A DNA stretch of 64,000 nt from Ga0077555 sp964500805 (GTDB taxonomy: Bacteria; Pseudomonadota; Alphaproteobacteria; Rhizobiales; Hyphomicrobiaceae), in contig CAZCQH010000018.1 in the NCBI GenBank assembly GCA_964500805.1, positions 32,844 through 96,843 of the forward strand. Direction: 5' to 3'. This document shows positions 60,615-64,000 of the stretch, in pieces (position 1 is the stretch's first letter; the number at the start of each line of letters is the position of its first letter). A model generated the notes under the pieces. The model saw only the letters and a program-made list of their open reading frames with translations. It was not told the origin of the DNA and made no database searches. The translations under genes were made by a program, and so were the position numbers.

Positions 60615-61136
60615 TCATGCCGTCGTTGCGGCGCGTCTGTTCCAAGGCATCAGCGCGAAGAGCTTGGCCATACCACACCAGCCGGTGACGCCGGCAAACG
60701 TCAGACCGGCACCAACGAACGCCGACAAGTAAATGAAGCGCGGATCAACGACAGTGCTCAGGATAATGCCGGCCAGCACGAGGCCGCCCGCGGCGATCTG
60801 CACCTGCCGCATGATCTCGATCGGTTTTCGCCTGTCCGAAATGACCGGCAAACCGGCCCTCTTCCAGGCTTCGATACCACCATCGACGATATAGGCATCG
60901 TACTCCGTCGCGGCACGCAACTTGCCAACATTGACCATCGTGCGATTGCCGCTCTTGCAGTGAAAGATGACGGGTTGCGAGGCATTGTCGATGCCGTCGA
61001 GGTGGTCGACCGGACGATTGATAGCTCCTGGGATGCGCTCGCGGGCGTGCTCGTCGGTGCCGCGGATGTCGACGAGGAGCGCGCCCTCATCGAGCAGGCG
61101 TTTGGCTTCGGTTGGCGAGATGGTTGGAAGGCTCAT
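60615..61136 (-). CDS. rhodanese-membrane protein (YgaP-like)
   Basis: 173 residues. Rhodanese domain with active-site loop FHCKSGNRTMVNVGKLRA (Cys60), then two transmembrane helices (about 117-136 and 138-156; GGLVLAGIILSTVVDPRFIY and LSAFVGAGLTFAGVTGWCGM), the YgaP architecture (rhodanese + DUF2892). Transfers persulfide sulfur at the membrane. It is 29 bases downstream of bigR in the same direction. Confidence 0.92.
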   Translation of the reverse strand: MSLPTISPTEAKRLLDEGALLVDIRGTDEHARERIPGAINRPVDHLDGIDNASQPVIFHCKSGNRTMVNVGKLRAATEYDAYIVDGGIEAWKRAGLPVISDRRKPIEIMRQVQIAAGGLVLAGIILSTVVDPRFIYLSAFVGAGLTFAGVTGWCGMAKLFALMPWNRRAATTA

Positions 61137-61165
61137 GTTCGTTCTCTTGCGGTTCCTGGCAGGAA

Positions 61166-61513
61166 TTACGATCTACGGGTTGATTTGCGTGCCGATCCGT
61201 CCGGCGGGCAGTAGAGTTGCTGCAGATGTCCAAGCAGCGCCTCGGTTCGCGCGTCGGCGATTCGATACCAGATCGTCTGGGCCTCGCGCCGGGTCGTGAC
61301 GATTGCTTCATCGCGCATTTTGGCCAGATGCTGTGACAGTGCCGATTGCGAAAGCCCCACTGCCTCGGCGAGCGCGCCGACGCTTGCCTCGCCCCATTCG
61401 ACGAGCTTGCACAGGATCATCAGGCGACGCTCGTTGGCGAGTGCACGCAGGATGTCGGCGACCTCCCTGGCGTTGGCCTCGAACGTTGCGAGATCGGAAG
61501 TAGCGGTCGGCAT
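61166..61513 (-). CDS. bigR: BigR/SqrR-type ArsR-family persulfide sensor
   Basis: 115 residues from ATG 61513. Winged HTH with SVGALAEAVGLSQSALSQHL and LILCKLVEWG; the two cysteines C35 (LMILC) and C102 (QLYC) are placed as in BigR/SqrR, where they form a tetrasulfide bridge upon reactive sulfur exposure and release the operator. Usual ArsR metal sites are missing. It represses its own operon and divergent blh through the repeats at 61,536-61,562. Confidence 0.9.
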   Translation of the reverse strand: MPTATSDLATFEANAREVADILRALANERRLMILCKLVEWGEASVGALAEAVGLSQSALSQHLAKMRDEAIVTTRREAQTIWYRIADARTEALLGHLQQLYCPPDGSARKSTRRS

Positions 61514-61535
61514 GTGCCGTGGTTCCTTTCGATAA

Positions 61536-61562
61536 GGTATTGCTAAATTAGGTATCACTAAT
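61536..61562. promoter_or_regulatory. BigR operator repeats in the divergent promoter region
   Basis: ATTAG-GTATCA-CTAAT (61547-61562) is a perfect 5-base-arm inverted repeat, and GGTAT-xx-CTAA occurs twice at 15-bp spacing (61536 and 61551). The AT-rich sites lie between bigR (starts 61513) and blh (61612), just where one bound regulator could shut both directions. Confidence 0.65.
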
Positions 61563-61611
61563 ATATGTGTCAAGCATGAGCCATACATTGGCGCGCAAAA
61601 AGGAGTGGAAA

Positions 61612-62481
61612 ATGCCAGCGGAGTTGAAGGTCAGAGCGTTCTTCGACGAACCAACCAATACGGTGAGCTACCTCGTCCACGATCCTGACACCCGCCGGGC
61701 AGCGGTCATCGATCCGGTGCTCGATTACGACCACCGCACCGGCAGCGCCGCGACGAAGTCTGCCGATGCGATCCTCGCGGCGGCGACAGAGCAGGGGGTG
61801 GCAATCGACTGGGTGCTCGAGACGCACGCTCACGCCGATCATCTGTCGGGGGCGCCCTACATCAAGCTGAAGACCGGAGCCAAGGTCGGGATCGGCGAGC
61901 ACATCCGTTCGGTTCAGAAGATTTTCCGGCCGGTCTTCAATGCAATCGACATCACGGGCGACGGCAGCGAGTTCGACCATCTCTTCAAGGACGGCGAACG
62001 CTTCAACATCGGCAGCATAGAAGGGGAGGTCCTTCACGTGCCAGGACACACGCCTGCCGATATTGCCTACAGGTTCGGCGCTATCGTTTTTGTCGGGGAT
62101 ACGCTGTTCAGCCCGGATTACGGGACGGCGCGCGCGGACTTTCCCGGTGGCAGCGCGCGCGATCTCTACCGCTCAATGCGGCGAATATTGGCCTTGCCGC
62201 CGGACACGCGCCTTTTCATGTGTCACGACTACAAGGCGCCCGGGCGCGATCACTATGCGTGGGAGACAACCGTCGCGGAGGAGCGTGCGGGGAATGTTCA
62301 TGTCCACGATGGCGTGAGCGAGGACGAGTTCGTCGCCATGCGGGAAGCGCGAGATGCCAAGCTCGCCGCGCCGCTACTTCTGATGCCGTCGATCCAGGTC
62401 AACATCCGGGCCGGTAAGTTGCCGCCAGCCGAGCACGACGGCATCCATTATCTGAAGATTCCAGTGCGCATCGAGGCGTAA
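61612..62481 (+). CDS. blh: persulfide dioxygenase-type metallo-beta-lactamase (Blh)
   Basis: 289 residues from ATG 61612 (AAGGAG 7 bases upstream). Metal motif VLETHAHADHLSGA (H72, H74, D76, H77), VLHVPGHTPADIAYRFG, FVGDTLFSPDYGTARADFPG and the C-terminal FMCHDYKAPGRDHY are the ETHE1/Blh layout with 2-His-1-carboxylate iron site. It oxidises glutathione persulfide to sulfite. Divergent from bigR and together with the exporter and rhodanese removes sulfide: rhodanese and Blh produce sulfite, the TauE/SafE protein exports it. Confidence 0.92.
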   Translation: MPAELKVRAFFDEPTNTVSYLVHDPDTRRAAVIDPVLDYDHRTGSAATKSADAILAAATEQGVAIDWVLETHAHADHLSGAPYIKLKTGAKVGIGEHIRSVQKIFRPVFNAIDITGDGSEFDHLFKDGERFNIGSIEGEVLHVPGHTPADIAYRFGAIVFVGDTLFSPDYGTARADFPGGSARDLYRSMRRILALPPDTRLFMCHDYKAPGRDHYAWETTVAEERAGNVHVHDGVSEDEFVAMREARDAKLAAPLLLMPSIQVNIRAGKLPPAEHDGIHYLKIPVRIEA

Positions 62482-62771
62482 GGGTTGGGCAGCACTGATG
62501 GGATATGGACTGATCTGTCGGAATCGACCGTCCTTGGCGGGCGGGGCAGACCAGCGGCCGTTTTTAAGCTTCAGTCCAACCTCTCCTTCGGACCACCGTC
62601 GACCAGCCGATGGCGTCTGTGAAGTCGGTGATGATCGGCACCTGGACACTGGCGGCTCCTCTGGCACGGTACGCGCGGTGCGCATAAAGTGGCAAGGTCC
62701 AGGCCGCCCGTGTTCCCCGAGTTGGCGGCTTGGATGAAGCCATTGTCATTCAGTCGCGACAGGACCTCGCC

Positions 62772-63911
62772 ATGCCCCAGCTGCCGCCCGCCACGCCAGG
62801 AATGGCGCTCGCCGATGTCGATACGCCGGCGCTGCTGATCGATCTCGACGCCTTCGAGCGCAACCTGCAGAAGATGGCCGCTGCCGTTGCCAAGGCAGGC
62901 GTGAAGCTCAGGCCCCACGCGAAGACGCACAAGTCACCGATCATCGGGTTGAAGCAGATGGCGCTGGGTGCAGTCGGTCTGTGCTGCCAGAAGGTGTCGG
63001 AGGCCGAGGTGATGGTCACCGGCGGTATTCCGGATGTCTATGTCTCGAACGAGGTGGTGGGGGCGCGCAAGCTCGACCGGCTCGCGGCAATGGCGCACCA
63101 GGCTCGTGTCATGGTGGCCGTCGACAACGAGGCCGCGATCGAAGGGCTGGGAGCTGCGGCGCGAAAGGCTGGCGTTACGCTCAGAACGCTGGTGGAGATC
63201 AATGTCGGCGCCAACCGGTGCGGCGTGGAGCCCGGCGAGCCGGCGGTGGCACTCGCGAAACGCGTTGCCAAGGAGCAGGGACTGCAGTTCGCGGGCTTGC
63301 AATCCTACCAGGGCCGCGCGCAGCACCTACGCACGCAGGAGGAGCGCACCGCAGCCATCAACGCCGCAATCGAGATGACGGCACGCACCATCGACGGCCT
63401 GAAGAAGGCAGGGCTCGGCTGTGAGGTGGTCGGCGGCGCCGGCACGGGCACGTTCGAGCTCGAGGCGGCCTCGGGTGTCTACACCGAGCTGCAAGCGGGC
63501 TCCTACTGCTTCATGGACGCCGACTACGCCCGCAATAAAAAGGCAGACGGTAGCCGTTTCGATACTTTCGAGCACGCGCTGTTCGTCTACGCGACGGTGA
63601 TGAGCACGCCGATCGCTGAGAGGGCGGTGATCGATGCCGGGCTGAAGTCATTCTCGTTCGACTGTGGCCCACCGGAGGTCGAAGGTGTCGCTGGCGCCAT
63701 CTACGAGCGGCCTTCGGATGAGCACGGCAACCTGAATGTGGCCGCCTGCAACGTCCGTCCGAAGCTCGGCGACAGGATCAAGCTGATCCCGGGCCACTGC
63801 GACCCCACCATCAATCTCCACGACTGGTATGTGGGCATTCGCGGCATTGGCGGACCGTCACCGCGGGTGGAGAGCGTATGGCCAGTGGCGGCGCGCGGCG
63901 CTTTGTTCTGA
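62772..63911 (+). CDS. DSD1/D-threonine aldolase-type PLP enzyme
   Basis: 379 residues from ATG 62772 (AGGA 8 bases upstream); an upstream TTG at 62730 is less likely. Fold III alanine-racemase-like: TPALLIDLDAFERNLQKMAA with PLP lysine in RPHAKTHKSPIIGLKQ, LVEINVGANRCGVEPGEPAV, and the metal-binding His/Cys in LIPGHCDPTINLHDW. Cleaves D-threonine or D-3-hydroxy-amino acids to glycine and an aldehyde, or dehydrates D-threo-3-hydroxyaspartate. Glycine links it loosely to the sarcosine/dimethylglycine enzymes. The 290 bases before it show no gene. Confidence 0.9.
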   Translation: MPQLPPATPGMALADVDTPALLIDLDAFERNLQKMAAAVAKAGVKLRPHAKTHKSPIIGLKQMALGAVGLCCQKVSEAEVMVTGGIPDVYVSNEVVGARKLDRLAAMAHQARVMVAVDNEAAIEGLGAAARKAGVTLRTLVEINVGANRCGVEPGEPAVALAKRVAKEQGLQFAGLQSYQGRAQHLRTQEERTAAINAAIEMTARTIDGLKKAGLGCEVVGGAGTGTFELEAASGVYTELQAGSYCFMDADYARNKKADGSRFDTFEHALFVYATVMSTPIAERAVIDAGLKSFSFDCGPPEVEGVAGAIYERPSDEHGNLNVAACNVRPKLGDRIKLIPGHCDPTINLHDWYVGIRGIGGPSPRVESVWPVAARGALF

Positions 63912-64000
63912 GCGCTACATACAATCAAATCTACCGGCTTGGCTGGCATGCCTGTCCCCCTAGTTCCGGCGCAATCGTGTCGTATGTGAGGCTCATCCAG

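Overview
The window is GC-rich, densely coded DNA from an alphaproteobacterium, most likely of the Hyphomicrobiales (Rhizobiales). This rests on gene content, not on a database search: a RHE_PE00001-type plasmid protein, a BA14K-type secreted protein, a SAM-II riboswitch on metZ, heterotetrameric sarcosine oxidase, a BigR-type sulfide operon and a small protein with a GHNNGPPLE motif. It splits into an integrated plasmid-like element on the left (1 to about 9,395) and chromosomal sequence rich in catabolic genes on the right.

Element (1-9,395): unrecognised small and membrane proteins, a RHE_PE00001/DUF1612-type protein, a tyrosine recombinase, a HigBA-type toxin-antitoxin pair with a palindromic operator, and a compact partition locus. 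That locus has a ParA with an aberrant P-loop and a ribbon-helix-helix partner, bracketed by copies of a 15-bp repeat. Next come an AT-rich, four-iteron replication origin, a RepA (RPA-type) initiator, a small orphan gene, and an excisionase/integrase pair. The integrase reading frame ends inside a tRNA-Ala(CGC) gene, so this is the right-hand end of an integrative element that also carries a complete iteron replicon; the left end is outside the window.

Chromosome, 9.4-31 kb: a BA14K-like secreted protein; hyuA-hyuB; an alpha/beta hydrolase fold lacking its serine; an AroE-like dehydrogenase with altered substrate motifs; a 3-oxoacid CoA-transferase whose subunit genes flank a DUF2200 gene; a phytanoyl-CoA dioxygenase-like protein; metZ behind a SAM-II riboswitch; and a fluoroacetate-dehalogenase-like hydrolase. 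A sarcosine oxidase region (soxB, soxD, soxA, soxG) is interrupted by DoxX, cupin and antitoxin-like genes, and a divergent MFS transporter follows.

31-39 kb: flavin monooxygenase, a toxin-antitoxin remnant, a large acyl-CoA dehydrogenase, a ThiE-like protein and a Sel1-repeat protein. Two chromosomal-type parS sites then lie 174 bp apart, which suggests this part of the chromosome is near oriC. infC with an ATC start codon and a glycosyltransferase follow.

39-55 kb: a catabolic district of CoA-thioester and redox enzymes (SDRs, old-yellow-enzyme family, enoyl-CoA hydratase, molybdopterin oxidoreductase, two CaiB/BaiF enzymes, DUF1028, a ThDP enzyme) punctuated by intergenic palindromic repeats, then a GST gene broken by one stop codon and a phosphomannomutase/phosphoglucomutase.

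55-64 kb: two tandem retropepsin-like proteases translationally linked to a 58-residue DUF1289 gene, an 822-residue sarcosine/dimethylglycine dehydrogenase-like protein, a sulfide/persulfide detoxification module (bigR, YgaP-like rhodanese, TauE/SafE exporter, divergent blh persulfide dioxygenase) with repeated operators, and a D-threonine-aldolase-type PLP enzyme. C1/methylated-amine and sulfur metabolism recur on the chromosomal side.
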